NCBI GenBank assembly: GCA_005799475.1
Contig: SYGQ01000093.1
Span: 1-22,674 of the forward strand
Direction: 5' to 3'
Source of the DNA: Planctomycetia bacterium
GTDB taxonomy: Bacteria; Planctomycetota; Phycisphaerae; Phycisphaerales; SM1A02
Length of the DNA stretch: 22,674 bases
In this document: positions 14,266-22,674 of the stretch, piece after piece
Layout: the number at the start of each line of letters is the position of its first letter
How positions within the stretch are numbered: the stretch's first letter is position 1
Position numbers and translations under genes: made by a program
The notes under the pieces: generated by a model
Databases searched by the model: none
What the model was told of the DNA's origin: nothing
The model's input: only the letters and a program-made list of their open reading frames with translations

Positions 14266-14672
14266 AGTGGCAGCCCCGAATCACCGTCGAGCGTGGGGGG
14301 GCTGATGAACGGAATCGGCCGCTGATCGGGTCCGAGAGCGACCATCTTGATGAGCGCGTTGGTCACACGGATCTCCTCGCCGGTCGCATATCGCTCCGCC
14401 GCGACCGATACCTGCACGGTGGCCGAGGAACGGCCGGTGGATCTCGTCTTCGTGCGCAGCGTCACGAGTTCACCGACGAAGACAGGCGCGACGAACTCGA
14501 TGCGCTCCACCAACACCGTGACCCAGCGGTGCAATCCGAGCGTTCGCGCGTGCACATACGCCGCTTGGTCGATGTAGCTCATGATCACCCCGCCGAAGAC
14601 CGTCCCGTTGTGATTGGTGTCGCGCGGCATGGTCATCACGCGCAACACGAGGCGGCCATCGGGGTGTTCCAT
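14262..14672 (-). CDS. YciA-like acyl-CoA thioesterase
   Basis: A 136-residue single hot-dog domain enzyme that hydrolyses acyl-CoA thioesters. The diagnostic segment DTNHNGTVFGGVIMSYIDQA (residues 18-37) matches the YciA/BACH pattern D-T-N-x-N-G-x-x-F-G-G-x-I-M-x-x-x-D and includes the catalytic Asp35. The next strands are VTVLVERIEFVAPVFVGELV. ATG 14672 shares its A with the uvrA stop (TGATG); a TTG one codon earlier is less likely. The C-terminus, rich in Pro and Ile (RPIPFISPP), is typical. Substrate chain length cannot be judged. Confidence 0.92.
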   Translation of the reverse strand: MEHPDGRLVLRVMTMPRDTNHNGTVFGGVIMSYIDQAAYVHARTLGLHRWVTVLVERIEFVAPVFVGELVTLRTKTRSTGRSSATVQVSVAAERYATGEEIRVTNALIKMVALGPDQRPIPFISPPTLDGDSGLPL

Positions 14673-17629
14673 CAACCAGATCGTAGTCGTTGTTTCGGCT
14701 TGGACTCCCGCTTCGGCCGCGCGCCATGGGCCGGGTCCACGAGCATGCGTCGCAGGTAGCCGCCAGTGCTGCTCGATGAGCAGGCCGCGACAGCCTCAGG
14801 CGTACCGGTGGCGATCACACGGCCGCCGCGCTCGCCGCCCTCGGGTCCCAAGTCGATGATCCAGTCGGCGCAATTTATGACATCCAGGTTGTGTTCGATG
14901 ACAACAAGGGTGTTGCCGGAATCAGCGAGCCGCTGCAGGACATCGAGGAGCCGATGCACATCGGCGAAGTGCAAGCCGGTCGTTGGCTCATCGAGGACAT
15001 GGAGCGTTCGCGCTGACGACGCCACGCCGAGCTCCGCCGCGAGTTTGATCCGCTGGGCCTCGCCGCCCGACATCGTCGTGGAGGCTTGTCCCAACTGCAT
15101 ATAGCCGAGTCCGACCGCATTGAGGCACTCAAGCATCCGTGCGATGCGCCCGTGCGCTTCGAAAAAAGTACACGCCTCCTCGATGGTCATGCCCAGGACG
15201 GCGGCGATGCTCCGGTCTCGATAGCGGACTTCAAGCGTCTCTCGGTTGTAGCGCGCCCCATGACACGCCTCGCACTCCACGAAGACATCGGGGAGAAAGT
15301 GCATCTCCACGCGGGTGACCCCCTGACCCTGGCATGTCTCGCAGCGACCGCCCTTGACATTGAATGAAAACCGTCCCGGCTCATATCCCCTGAGCCGAGC
15401 TTCAGGGACCCTCGTGAACACCTTTCGGATCTCGTCGAAGATCCCGGTGTAGGTGGCGGGATTGGAACGGGGCGTTCGTCCGATCGGCGACTGGTCAACC
15501 TCGATGACACGGTCGATGGCCTCCAGGCCGTCGATCGAGTCGTGTGCTCCTGGCAACTCCTTGCCCTGGTGGAGGCGTCGTTGCGCGGCCTTGAGGAGGA
15601 TCTCCGTCACCAGCGTGCTCTTGCCGCTGCCAGACACTCCGGTGACGCACACAAATCCGCCAAGGGGGAACGAGACATCAATGGACTTCAGGTTGTTCTG
15701 CCGTGCACCGCGAACGCGGATTGCGTTTGCCTCGGTGAGCGATCGACGACTCTTCGGGATGGTGACCCCACGCACTCGCGTGAGGTACTGGCCTGTGAGG
15801 CTCGCGGGTACCGCCTCGATGTCGGTGAGCGCACCCTGGGCGACGATGGTTCCTCCGTGGCAGCCCGGCCCGGGACCGACATCGACGATGTGGTCGGCGG
15901 CGCGGATCGTGTCCTCGTCGTGTTCAACGACGATGACGGTGTTCCCGATTGTCGCGAGGTGGCGCAGCGTGCCGATGAGGCGGTCGTTGTCTCGCTGGTG
16001 CAGACCGATGGTTGGCTCGTCGAGCACATAGCAGACGCCCACGAGTCCCGACCCGACCTGAGTGGCGAGCCGGATCCGTTGCGCCTCACCACCTGAGAGT
16101 GTGGACGCACTGCGGTCGAGAGTGAGGTAGCCAAGTCCGACCGCGTCGAGGAAGCCAAGTCGGGCCCGAACTTCCTTGAGGATGGGCGCCGCGATCGTGG
16201 CGTGGGATGGACCGAGTCGGAGGCCTGCGACGAAGGCCTGAGCGCGCTCGATCGAGAGCGCGGTGAGCGCCGAGATGTCCATCGCCTCGCTGGGTGACCC
16301 AAGGACAACCCCGAGAGCTTCGGATCGAAGTCGCCGTCCGCCGCAGGCTGCGCAGCGGGAGCTGCGCGTGTACGCGCGAAGCCACTCGCGCACGAACTCG
16401 CTCTCGGTCTCACGGTAACGGCGGCGCAGCGTTGGCAGGGCGCCCTCGAAGCGGATGCCGAACTCCGCCGTGTCGGCTGCGGTCGTGCCCGTGAGCAACA
16501 TCCGCGAGGCGCGTTCGGGAAGGTCCCGGAAGGGGGTCGACACCTCGACGCCAACCTTGGCGCAGAACTTCCGCAAGCGTCGCCCATACCACAGCGCCAG
16601 TTGCTTCCCGCTACTGCGCCACGGAGCGATCGGAACTTCCGCCATCGTCCGGCTTGGATCGGGGACGACGAGATCCATCTCGAACTCATCGAGCATCCCG
16701 AGCCCCGCGCACGCGGGACACGCCCCATGGGGCGAATTGAAGGAGAAGAGCCGCGGTTCGATTTCCTCCAGCGAACACGCCGGGTGCGCCGGGCATGCGA
16801 GGCGATCGCTGAACCGCGATTCGTCCCAGCCGCCGTCGGGACGCTCCGAAAGAATCGTCACCGAACCGGCTCCTTGCTTGAGCGCGGTCTCAATGCTCTC
16901 GCCGACGCGCGTTCGGTGGTCGGGATCCGGGACCAACCGATCAACGACGACTTCGATGTCGTGGGCCTCGTAGCGCGCGAGACCAAGCGGGTTCTCGCCA
17001 CCGCGCTTGAGCGCTTCGCGCAGTTCGATGATGGCGCCGTCGATCCGCGCACGGACAAACCCGGCCTTCTGGAGCGTTTGCGCGACATCCTTGTGGTGCC
17101 CCTTCTTCCCGCGGATCACAGGAGCGCAGATCATCACGCGCGACTTGGCGAACTGGCTGACCACGGTCTCAACGATCTGTGTGGCGCTCGTGGCGGCGAT
17201 TGGCGCCCCGCACACACGGCCCGACTCGTCGCGATGCCAGCAGGTCGGCTGACCGCAGCGGGCGTAAAGGAGTCGCAGGTAGTCGTAGATTTCCGTGGTG
17301 GTGGCCACCGTCGAACGCGGTGTGTGGCCGCCCGTACGCTGTTGAATCGCAATGGTGGGGGGCAGGCCATCGACCGACTCAACCTGCGGCTTGTGCATCT
17401 GGTCGAGGAACTGCCGCGCGTATGCGGAGAGGCTCTCCATGTACTTGCGCTGGCCCTCGGCGAAGATCGTGTCGAACGCGAGTGAACTCTTGCCGCTCCC
17501 AGAGACCCCAGTGATCACCACGAGCCGGTCGCGCGGGATGTCGATGTCGACGCCTCGGAGATTGTGTTCGCGCGCACCCCGGACGCGAATCGCACGGGAA
17601 CTCGAGGCTGTGGCGTCGCGGCGGGCCAT
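14672..17629 (-). CDS. uvrA: UvrABC excision nuclease subunit A
   Basis: UvrA is the dimeric ATPase that finds bulky DNA lesions and loads UvrB. With ATG 17629 the protein has 985 residues, starting MARRDATASSSRAIRVRGAR. A longer frame reaches 17755, but its extra N-terminus has no family match. Walker A motifs are GVSGSGKSS (41-49) and GVSGSGKST (about 662-670). ABC signatures are LSGGEAQRIRLA (about 511) and MSGGEAQRIKLA (about 852). The C-terminal zinc module is intact (CETC ... CEAC, about 763-786). The first zinc module is altered: it reads CPAHPAC where most have CPxC. No Shine-Dalgarno is seen. It opens the long minus-strand operon. Confidence 0.97.
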   Translation of the reverse strand: MARRDATASSSRAIRVRGAREHNLRGVDIDIPRDRLVVITGVSGSGKSSLAFDTIFAEGQRKYMESLSAYARQFLDQMHKPQVESVDGLPPTIAIQQRTGGHTPRSTVATTTEIYDYLRLLYARCGQPTCWHRDESGRVCGAPIAATSATQIVETVVSQFAKSRVMICAPVIRGKKGHHKDVAQTLQKAGFVRARIDGAIIELREALKRGGENPLGLARYEAHDIEVVVDRLVPDPDHRTRVGESIETALKQGAGSVTILSERPDGGWDESRFSDRLACPAHPACSLEEIEPRLFSFNSPHGACPACAGLGMLDEFEMDLVVPDPSRTMAEVPIAPWRSSGKQLALWYGRRLRKFCAKVGVEVSTPFRDLPERASRMLLTGTTAADTAEFGIRFEGALPTLRRRYRETESEFVREWLRAYTRSSRCAACGGRRLRSEALGVVLGSPSEAMDISALTALSIERAQAFVAGLRLGPSHATIAAPILKEVRARLGFLDAVGLGYLTLDRSASTLSGGEAQRIRLATQVGSGLVGVCYVLDEPTIGLHQRDNDRLIGTLRHLATIGNTVIVVEHDEDTIRAADHIVDVGPGPGCHGGTIVAQGALTDIEAVPASLTGQYLTRVRGVTIPKSRRSLTEANAIRVRGARQNNLKSIDVSFPLGGFVCVTGVSGSGKSTLVTEILLKAAQRRLHQGKELPGAHDSIDGLEAIDRVIEVDQSPIGRTPRSNPATYTGIFDEIRKVFTRVPEARLRGYEPGRFSFNVKGGRCETCQGQGVTRVEMHFLPDVFVECEACHGARYNRETLEVRYRDRSIAAVLGMTIEEACTFFEAHGRIARMLECLNAVGLGYMQLGQASTTMSGGEAQRIKLAAELGVASSARTLHVLDEPTTGLHFADVHRLLDVLQRLADSGNTLVVIEHNLDVINCADWIIDLGPEGGERGGRVIATGTPEAVAACSSSSTGGYLRRMLVDPAHGARPKRESKPKQRLRSG

Positions 17630-17698
17630 GGTGGGGCAGATAACGGGCTCGAAACAGGCATTTCTGCGCCTCCGGTTGCCCAGGCGCGAATGGGTGGC

Positions 17699-17704
17699 AT
17701 GATA
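17699..17704 (-). promoter_or_regulatory. Possible -10 box for uvrA
   Basis: TATCAT on the minus strand gives a start near 17692 and a leader of about 62 nt. A GCAC-AAATC-GTGC inverted repeat (about 17708-17720) lies just upstream. No -35 match is seen. Confidence 0.35.
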
Positions 17705-17769
17705 GGCGCACGATTTGTGCATCCTTCGGATCGGCCGGACCGAAATGAAGGTCACTCGAGGAGTTCAGC

Positions 17770-17985
17770 GTGTCCTTAGGTCCAGCCGCCACCGTCGATT
17801 CCACTGCTCGTTCCGCCCAAGCGCGGGCGCACCGCGCTCTCGGTTCACGGATTCGTCCTTCGGTGCCCGCGCCGAGCGACGCCCCCGCGCCCGCGTGCGC
17901 CGATCCCGATCTCCAAGACCGTTCGCAGAGCATCCGCCTTCGCGGTGCCGCTGCCCCTCGCGTGGGCAGCCCCTCGCGGCCGTGA
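17770..17985 (+). CDS. Weak candidate, 71-residue protein
   Basis: GTG 17770 has GAGGAG 6 nt upstream (17758-17763), a better ribosome-binding site than most genes here. Its TGA (17983-17985) abuts the stop of convergent uvrB, with TGATCA serving both. About 70 percent of codons end in G or C. The product is Ala/Arg/Ser/Pro-rich, with segments such as PAPSDAPAPACADPD, no predicted helix or motif, and no match I recognise. A low-complexity chance frame in GC-rich DNA is quite possible. Confidence 0.25.
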   Translation: MSLGPAATVDSTARSAQARAHRALGSRIRPSVPAPSDAPAPACADPDLQDRSQSIRLRGAAAPRVGSPSRP

Positions 17986-20094
17986 TCAGCCGCGTCGGCG
18001 GCGTCGAGTTCCCTTTTTTCCAGAGTGCCGACCCGCGGCCGAGCCCGGTGGCGGCTCGTCGCGTTGCCTCGCGCGTTCGGCGTCGTCACCCACACTGAAG
18101 ATCGCTTCCACAGAGTCTCGCACCCGTCCGACCTCGTCGCGGAGGTGCGCTGCGCGCTCGAAGTCCAGACTCTCGGCGGCTTCGAGCATCTCGGCTTCAA
18201 GTTCTTCAAGAAGTGCCGCTTTGGGGATCGACCGCGGTTCCTTCTTGCGCGGCGCACTCGCGCGGACGGACGCGAGCTCTCCCTCGAGCGCGTTACGGCG
18301 CTCTTTGACGATCGTGCGCGGCACGATCCCGTGAGCCTCGTTGTGCGCGAGCTGCTTGGCGCGGCGTCGGCCGATCTCGTCGAGCGCCCGCTGCATTTCG
18401 GGCGTCACGCGGTCGGCGTAGAGGATGCAACGAGACTCGGCGTTTCTTGCAGCGCGGCCCATCGTTTGAATCAGACTCGCTTCGCTGCGCAAGAACCCTT
18501 GTCGATCCGCGTCGAGGATGCAGACGAGCGCGACCTCGGGGAGGTCGAGTCCCTCGCGCAGAAGATTGACCCCTACGAGGACATCGAACAATCCTTCGCG
18601 CAAGTCGCGGAGGATTTCAAGCCGATCGAGCGTCTCGATGTCGCTGTGGAGATATCGCACACGCACGCCTGACTCGTCGAGATAGCGCGTCAGGTCTTCG
18701 CAAAGGCGCTTCGTGAGCGCGGTCACAAGGGTGCGGTGGCCACGCTTCGCGACGGGACCGACCTCGCGGAGGATGTCGGCGACCTGATCTCGGGCCGAAC
18801 GCACTTCGACGGGTGGGTCGACGAGCCCGGTGGGACGGATGACCTGCTCGGCGACGACGCCGCCAGACTTCTCCAACTCGAATGGCGACGGCGTCGCGCT
18901 GACGAAGACGCACTGCGAGATGAGCTGTTCCCATTCGGCGAACATGAGTGGACGATTGTCGAGCGCACTGGGAAGGCGGAAGCCATGCTCGACGAGCGTC
19001 GTCTTTCGGGCGCGGTCGCCCGCGTGCATGCCGCGCAATTGGGGGATCGTGACATGGCTCTCGTCCACGAACATCAGCCAGTCGTCGGGCGCGCGTCCGG
19101 GCATGCGACGGAAGTAGTCCAAGAGGCAATACCCGCGACTGCCAGCTCCGCGGCCTTCCATGTGCCGCGAGTAGTTCTCAATCCCGGGGCAGATGCCGGT
19201 CTCGGCGAGCATTTCGAGGTCGTACCTGGTGCGCCCAAGAAGCCGCTGCGCTTCAAGCAGTCTGCCCTCGGACTGGAGGCGAGAGACCTGCTCTTTCATC
19301 TCTTCGCGGATGGACTCGATGGCTCGAACGAGTTGTTCGCGCGGCATCATGTAGTGCACTGCGGGGAAGATGTACGCGCGCTCCTCCTCGCTCATGACCT
19401 CGCCGGTCATCGCGTCGAATCGCTCGATCCGCTCGACCTGCCTGCCGAAGAGTTCGATTCGCACTGCAGCCTGCTCGTAGGCCGGCCACACCTCAATCAC
19501 CTCGCCGCGCGCCCGGAAATTGCCGCGTCCGGGAGCCGCATCGTTGCGCGAGTATTGCATGGCCACGAGCGAGCGGAGGAACTCGCTCCGATCAAGCGTC
19601 GACCCCTTACGGACAATGGCGGATCGATTGGCGTACTCCTCGGGTGATCCGAGTCCGTAGATGCACGACACGCTGGCCACAACGATGGAGTCAGTGCGGT
19701 GCAGCAGATTGCTCGTCGTCGCCAGCCGCAGACGGTCGAGGTCCTCGTTTCGCGAGGAGTCCTTCTCGATGTAGATATCCCGCGCTGGCAGGTAGGCCTC
19801 AGGTTGGAAGTAGTCGTAATACGAGACGAAGTAACTCACCGCGTTCTCCGGGAAGAGCGCCTTCATCTCCTCGAAGAGTTGCGCGGCGAGGGTCTTGTTG
19901 TGGCTCAGGATGAGCGCAGGTCGCTGCGTCCGCTCGATGACATTGGCCATCGTGAATGTCTTGCCGGTGCCAGTCGCGCCGAGAAGCGTTTGAAAGGGTC
20001 GGCCCTGTGCGATGCCCGCAACGAGATCGGCGATCGCTTGGGGTTGATCGCCCGATGGCTTGTGCGGGCTATGGATCCTAAATGTTGCGGGCAT
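17986..20094 (-). CDS. uvrB: UvrABC excision nuclease subunit B
   Basis: UvrB verifies damage and recruits UvrC. The 702-residue protein from ATG 20094 starts MPATFRIHSPHKPSGDQPQ; a longer open frame to 20172 has no family match. Walker A is GATGTGKT (39-46), and the beta-hairpin that clamps DNA contains YYDYFQPEAYLP (92-103). The DEAD-like motif reads FVDESHVTIPQL, and motif VI contains TMGRAARN. The UvrC/UvrA-binding UVR helix hairpin is near 625-660 (DFERAAHLRDEV). The C-terminal tail is basic (GKKGTRRRRRG). It is separate from the uvrA operon but on the same strand, with 356 nt between. Two inverted repeats in its promoter suggest regulation. Confidence 0.97.
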   Translation of the reverse strand: MPATFRIHSPHKPSGDQPQAIADLVAGIAQGRPFQTLLGATGTGKTFTMANVIERTQRPALILSHNKTLAAQLFEEMKALFPENAVSYFVSYYDYFQPEAYLPARDIYIEKDSSRNEDLDRLRLATTSNLLHRTDSIVVASVSCIYGLGSPEEYANRSAIVRKGSTLDRSEFLRSLVAMQYSRNDAAPGRGNFRARGEVIEVWPAYEQAAVRIELFGRQVERIERFDAMTGEVMSEEERAYIFPAVHYMMPREQLVRAIESIREEMKEQVSRLQSEGRLLEAQRLLGRTRYDLEMLAETGICPGIENYSRHMEGRGAGSRGYCLLDYFRRMPGRAPDDWLMFVDESHVTIPQLRGMHAGDRARKTTLVEHGFRLPSALDNRPLMFAEWEQLISQCVFVSATPSPFELEKSGGVVAEQVIRPTGLVDPPVEVRSARDQVADILREVGPVAKRGHRTLVTALTKRLCEDLTRYLDESGVRVRYLHSDIETLDRLEILRDLREGLFDVLVGVNLLREGLDLPEVALVCILDADRQGFLRSEASLIQTMGRAARNAESRCILYADRVTPEMQRALDEIGRRRAKQLAHNEAHGIVPRTIVKERRNALEGELASVRASAPRKKEPRSIPKAALLEELEAEMLEAAESLDFERAAHLRDEVGRVRDSVEAIFSVGDDAERARQRDEPPPGSAAGRHSGKKGTRRRRRG

Positions 20095-20103
20095 TGCAGG
20101 TTG

Positions 20104-20119
20104 ACGCTTCACAAGCGTA
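20104..20119 (-). promoter_or_regulatory. Inverted repeat over the uvrB -10 box
   Basis: ACGCTT-cac-AAGCGT (20104-20118) is a perfect 6-bp inverted repeat. On the minus strand it overlaps the -10 candidate TACGCT (20119-20114), which belongs to a GCTACGCT block like those before other genes here. The predicted start is near 20107, leaving about 13 nt of leader. The position suits a repressor such as LexA, but the half-site does not match LexA boxes I know. Confidence 0.4.
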
Positions 20120-20142
20120 GCCGCGGTCCACAGACCCGCGGC
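20120..20142 (-). promoter_or_regulatory. Second inverted repeat upstream of uvrB
   Basis: GCCGCGGTC and GACCCGCGGC pair into a 9-bp stem with one bulged C and a CACA loop. It lies between the permease stop (20200) and the uvrB promoter. It could terminate permease transcription, though no T-run follows, or extend the regulatory region. Confidence 0.35.
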
Positions 20143-20199
20143 CACACGCCGGTGGTGGACGGACTGGACCAAAGAGCGATCGGCGTTGCTCGCGGCGTG

Positions 20200-22674
20200 C
20201 TAGGGGGCCGCGAGGAGCCGCGCGGGTGCGAGACGCAGAACCCGCGCGATGGCTGGAAGCGAGGCGAGCACCGCGGCGAACACAACCGCAACTCCTGCGA
20301 TGGCCGCGACGCGACCGTGCAGAATGGGACGCAACTGAAGTCCGATGAGGTCGTGGTAGACGCGCGACTCCATCCATGCCAGTTGCCAGCCGAATGCCGT
20401 CCCGACGAGCGCCGCCGCCACGCCGGTCAGGATCGCCTCGGCCGCGACGAGACGCGCCAAGAGCGCGCGGCTTGCGCCGGTCGCTTCAAGGATGCCGAAC
20501 TCTCGTGCGCGAGCCGACACGCCGGCGGCGATCACGGCGCCGCCAGAAAGAGATGCCAACGCGAGCACCCCGACGGCGATCGCCGAGCAGATCGTGAGGA
20601 GGAGCGATCCGATGTCGATGACCTGCTCGCGAATGGCGCGCGCGCTGGCGAAAATGGCTCCCGGCGCCGCGGCCTCGATGGCGCGGCCAAGCGCCTCGTC
20701 CGTGCGCGCGGACCCATCGGTGGCAAGCGACATCTGAATCAGGAACGCCTCTCTCGACCCAAAGTGCCGTTCCACAGCGTCGAAGTCCATGAACACGCAG
20801 CTGAGCGCGTGGTCCATGTAAAGGCTTCGAATGCCGAAGTACTGGGTGGCGACATCAAGCCCCGCTGCGCCCACGACGCCAACGACCTCGAACGACAAGT
20901 GATGGTCGGCGCGTCCAAGTTCGATGCGGTCGCCCGGTTCAATCGCACGCGCTTCCATGAATTCGTTCGCCACGAGGATCGCGTCGCCGTCCTTGAGCCG
21001 TGCTGCGGCGCGCTTGGGATCCCCTGCGATCCACTCGAGGCGGTTCATGGCGAGAAACGCATCGACATCGAAACCGATGCAGGTCACATGCCGAGTGGAG
21101 ACCCCGTCGAGGCCCAGCAGTTGCTCGCCCTGGATCTCAAGCGGGTGGTAGCCAACGGCCGCGCATCGCAGCGCCCCCGGCAACGCGCGGATGCGTGCGA
21201 GTTCAGCGCCTGTGAACCCCGTTGACTTGAACGCGAAGGCATCGCCGAATCGAACGCGCGAGGTCACTTCGTCGAGCATCGCGCGACCACTTGTCCAGGT
21301 CGCGACAACGATGGCGACTCCAATCATGAACGCACCCGAGACCATCCCCATTCGCCAGAGCCCGGCGCGCGCTGAGACCCGAAGGAGCGGCGCCGGAAGG
21401 GCGAGGATCCTTTCGAGTGACGGGGCGAGGATCCTGGTCACAAGAGAGAACACGGGAATCGCGGCGAGAAACCAGCCTGCGTGGAGGAGCGGGAGTCCGA
21501 CCCCGATGTAGAGCCAGAACCTCTCGTCGCGATCAGGAACCAGCAGGAGCGCCAATTGCGCCCCCAGGCAGGTCGCGGCCACCACAACGGCCAGCCAGAG
21601 GTGCGACCGACGCCATGGTTGCGCGTGGGGGGAAAGCGAGCGCAACACGGCGACGCGCGACGCGCGCCACGCTGGGATAAGCGCGCCGAGGAGGCCGGCG
21701 CCGACCGCACCCACGAGGGCAACGATTGGTCCGAGGGCGCCAAGCGAAACGCCCAGTGGGAGTTCCTGCGTGTACCACCACGCGGCCGCGCACATGATCG
21801 CGATGCCGATGGGGATGCCGGCGAGGCCGGCGATGGTGCAGAGAACGCCCCCAGCCAGAAACTGCGATGCGCACAACTGCGAACGGGAAGCCCCGACGCA
21901 ACGCACGATCGCGAGGTCCCGCTGCTGCTGTGCGAGCGAAGTTGTCATTGCCGTTGCCGTGATGATGGCGCAGCAAAGAAACGCGAGCATCGTCACGATG
22001 GCGAGCGCGAGATTCCCCACACGGGACGGCGCCGCAAGCCCGCTCGTCGCCGCCTCGGTCGGTTCGAGTTGAAGCGGGGCCGCGACGCGACCACTGTTCG
22101 CCTCGATCCATGCCGCCGAGTCGATGCCGGGCTCGAGCGCAATCGAAATGAGCGCGACCCCGTCGTCGAGGTCAGCCGCCTCGGCGAGCGTCGCTCGCGA
22201 GATCTGCCCCGATGGCCGCTGAAGCGCACCGAGACTCGGGCGCTCGTAGATACCGGTGACAACAAGTTCCATCGGCGCGCCGAAGCGGACCACTCGAAGG
22301 CGCGTTGAGAGGCCGGCGTCGAGCACCTTCGCGGCGAGTGGGTCGATCCCGATCTCGCTGGGGGCCGATGGCGCGTGTCCGCTCGTGTACACGACCTGCG
22401 CGAACGCTGCCTCGGTGCCGAGGTCACTTCCACGGAACCGCAGGGTGGCCCGTCGCGGCGTACCGTCCCGGCCGGTGGCTCCGCCGGCGCGCTCGAGCGT
22501 GAGTGATCCGTGCGTCCGGCCCGCAGCCGCGCTGACGCCGGGCCACGCGCGGACTTCATTCAGGATCTCGGGATCGAATCTCGCTTCGTGGCGGTGCACG
22601 ATCCGAGCGTCGGCCTCGCCAACGAAGCGGGCGATGCGTTCGTGCACATTGTCGAGTGCAGTCGTCGTCGCTCC
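20200..22674 (-). CDS. FtsX/MacB-type ABC transporter permease, N-terminus missing
   Basis: The frame is open to the window edge (GATTALDNVHERIARFVGEAD...), so the N-terminal membrane segment lies outside. About 824 residues are visible. The first 215 form an extracytoplasmic domain. Then there are membrane segments near 220-245 (LALAIVTMLAFLCC), 270-290, 310-330, 360-380 and others, a second large external domain (about 460-670), and a second FtsX domain with segments near 688-715, 748-765 and 788-812. The cytoplasmic loops DLAIVRCVGASRSQL and EFGILEATGASRALL are the two coupling-helix motifs of FtsX repeats. The duplicated layout resembles permeases that export lipoproteins or antimicrobial substrates. 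The ATPase partner is presumably upstream, outside the window. Confidence 0.9.
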   Translation of the reverse strand, partial: GATTTALDNVHERIARFVGEADARIVHRHEARFDPEILNEVRAWPGVSAAAGRTHGSLTLERAGGATGRDGTPRRATLRFRGSDLGTEAAFAQVVYTSGHAPSAPSEIGIDPLAAKVLDAGLSTRLRVVRFGAPMELVVTGIYERPSLGALQRPSGQISRATLAEAADLDDGVALISIALEPGIDSAAWIEANSGRVAAPLQLEPTEAATSGLAAPSRVGNLALAIVTMLAFLCCAIITATAMTTSLAQQQRDLAIVRCVGASRSQLCASQFLAGGVLCTIAGLAGIPIGIAIMCAAAWWYTQELPLGVSLGALGPIVALVGAVGAGLLGALIPAWRASRVAVLRSLSPHAQPWRRSHLWLAVVVAATCLGAQLALLLVPDRDERFWLYIGVGLPLLHAGWFLAAIPVFSLVTRILAPSLERILALPAPLLRVSARAGLWRMGMVSGAFMIGVAIVVATWTSGRAMLDEVTSRVRFGDAFAFKSTGFTGAELARIRALPGALRCAAVGYHPLEIQGEQLLGLDGVSTRHVTCIGFDVDAFLAMNRLEWIAGDPKRAAARLKDGDAILVANEFMEARAIEPGDRIELGRADHHLSFEVVGVVGAAGLDVATQYFGIRSLYMDHALSCVFMDFDAVERHFGSREAFLIQMSLATDGSARTDEALGRAIEAAAPGAIFASARAIREQVIDIGSLLLTICSAIAVGVLALASLSGGAVIAAGVSARAREFGILEATGASRALLARLVAAEAILTGVAAALVGTAFGWQLAWMESRVYHDLIGLQLRPILHGRVAAIAGVAVVFAAVLASLPAIARVLRLAPARLLAAP

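Larger units (their letters stand above)
17630..17985. other. uvrA-uvrB intergenic region
   Basis: These 356 nt hold the uvrA leader and possible promoter, the GCAC/GTGC repeat and the 71-codon plus-strand candidate. I see no RNA gene or terminator with a T-run for uvrB, whose transcript may simply continue into uvrA. Confidence 0.5.

Noticed and set aside
17630..17755. 42-residue N-terminal extension of UvrA
   Set aside because: It covers the likely promoter, is Arg/Cys-rich, and UvrA families start at the MARRD-type position.
19699..21225. Long plus-strand open frame (508 codons)
   Set aside because: Antisense to uvrB and the permease. Its product is Arg/Asp/Glu/His-rich with no domain, as expected for the shadow of a high-GC3 gene.
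1..22674. Mobile elements, CRISPR or defence cassette
   Set aside because: No transposase, integrase, direct-repeat array or nuclease/toxin gene was found.

Overview
The window is GC-rich bacterial chromosome made up mostly of housekeeping genes in short, tightly packed transcription units. No phage, insertion sequence, CRISPR array or defence island is visible. I suspect Planctomycetota (perhaps Phycisphaerae). The reasons are exported HEAT-repeat proteins, a cobalamin riboswitch ahead of a secreted surface-type protein, a DnaA with an unusual DNA-contact loop, and few Shine-Dalgarno sequences. This assignment is inference from gene content only.

Layout. 1-600: the start of an exported protein on the minus strand, preceded by a well-preserved cobalamin (B12) riboswitch. 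610-2958: an exported HEAT-repeat protein with a degenerate receiver-like domain. 3029-3100: tRNA-Thr(CGT). 3102-7268, minus strand: dnaA, then an exported HEAT-repeat protein, then a DegT-fold protein that has lost its PLP residues. 7533-8498 (minus): a GNAT acetyltransferase, divergent from an exported protein at 8541-9218 across a 42-bp symmetric promoter region. 9219-9571: a possible frameshifted small exported protein and the rpmA promoter. 9572-10951: rpmA and obgE.

10929-13681 and on to 17629 (minus strand) reads as one long run: uvrA, a YciA-like thioesterase, purN, an exported metallopeptidase with a PDZ domain, a possible 43-residue protein, hpf, a PTS EIIA (PtsN-type) and HPr. Most junctions overlap by 1-19 nt or nearly touch, and there is a likely internal promoter before the EIIA gene. 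17770-17985 (plus) holds a weak 71-codon candidate. 17986-20094 (minus) is uvrB, and 20200-22674 (minus) is an FtsX/MacB-type ABC permease that runs off the window.

How the genes work together. UvrA and UvrB are the damage-recognition half of nucleotide excision repair. Hpf, EIIA and HPr reproduce the core of the proteobacterial rpoN-linked nitrogen-PTS cluster without rpoN. bL27 and Obg are the usual ribosome-assembly pair, but rplU is absent. The most unusual items are the DegT-fold protein lacking both the PLP lysine and the aspartate, the receiver-like domain inside an exported HEAT protein, an inverted pair of DnaA boxes upstream of dnaA, a bidirectional promoter that seems to make two leaderless mRNAs, and palindromes placed in the promoters of ptsN and uvrB. 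I do not see a convincing new multi-gene system.
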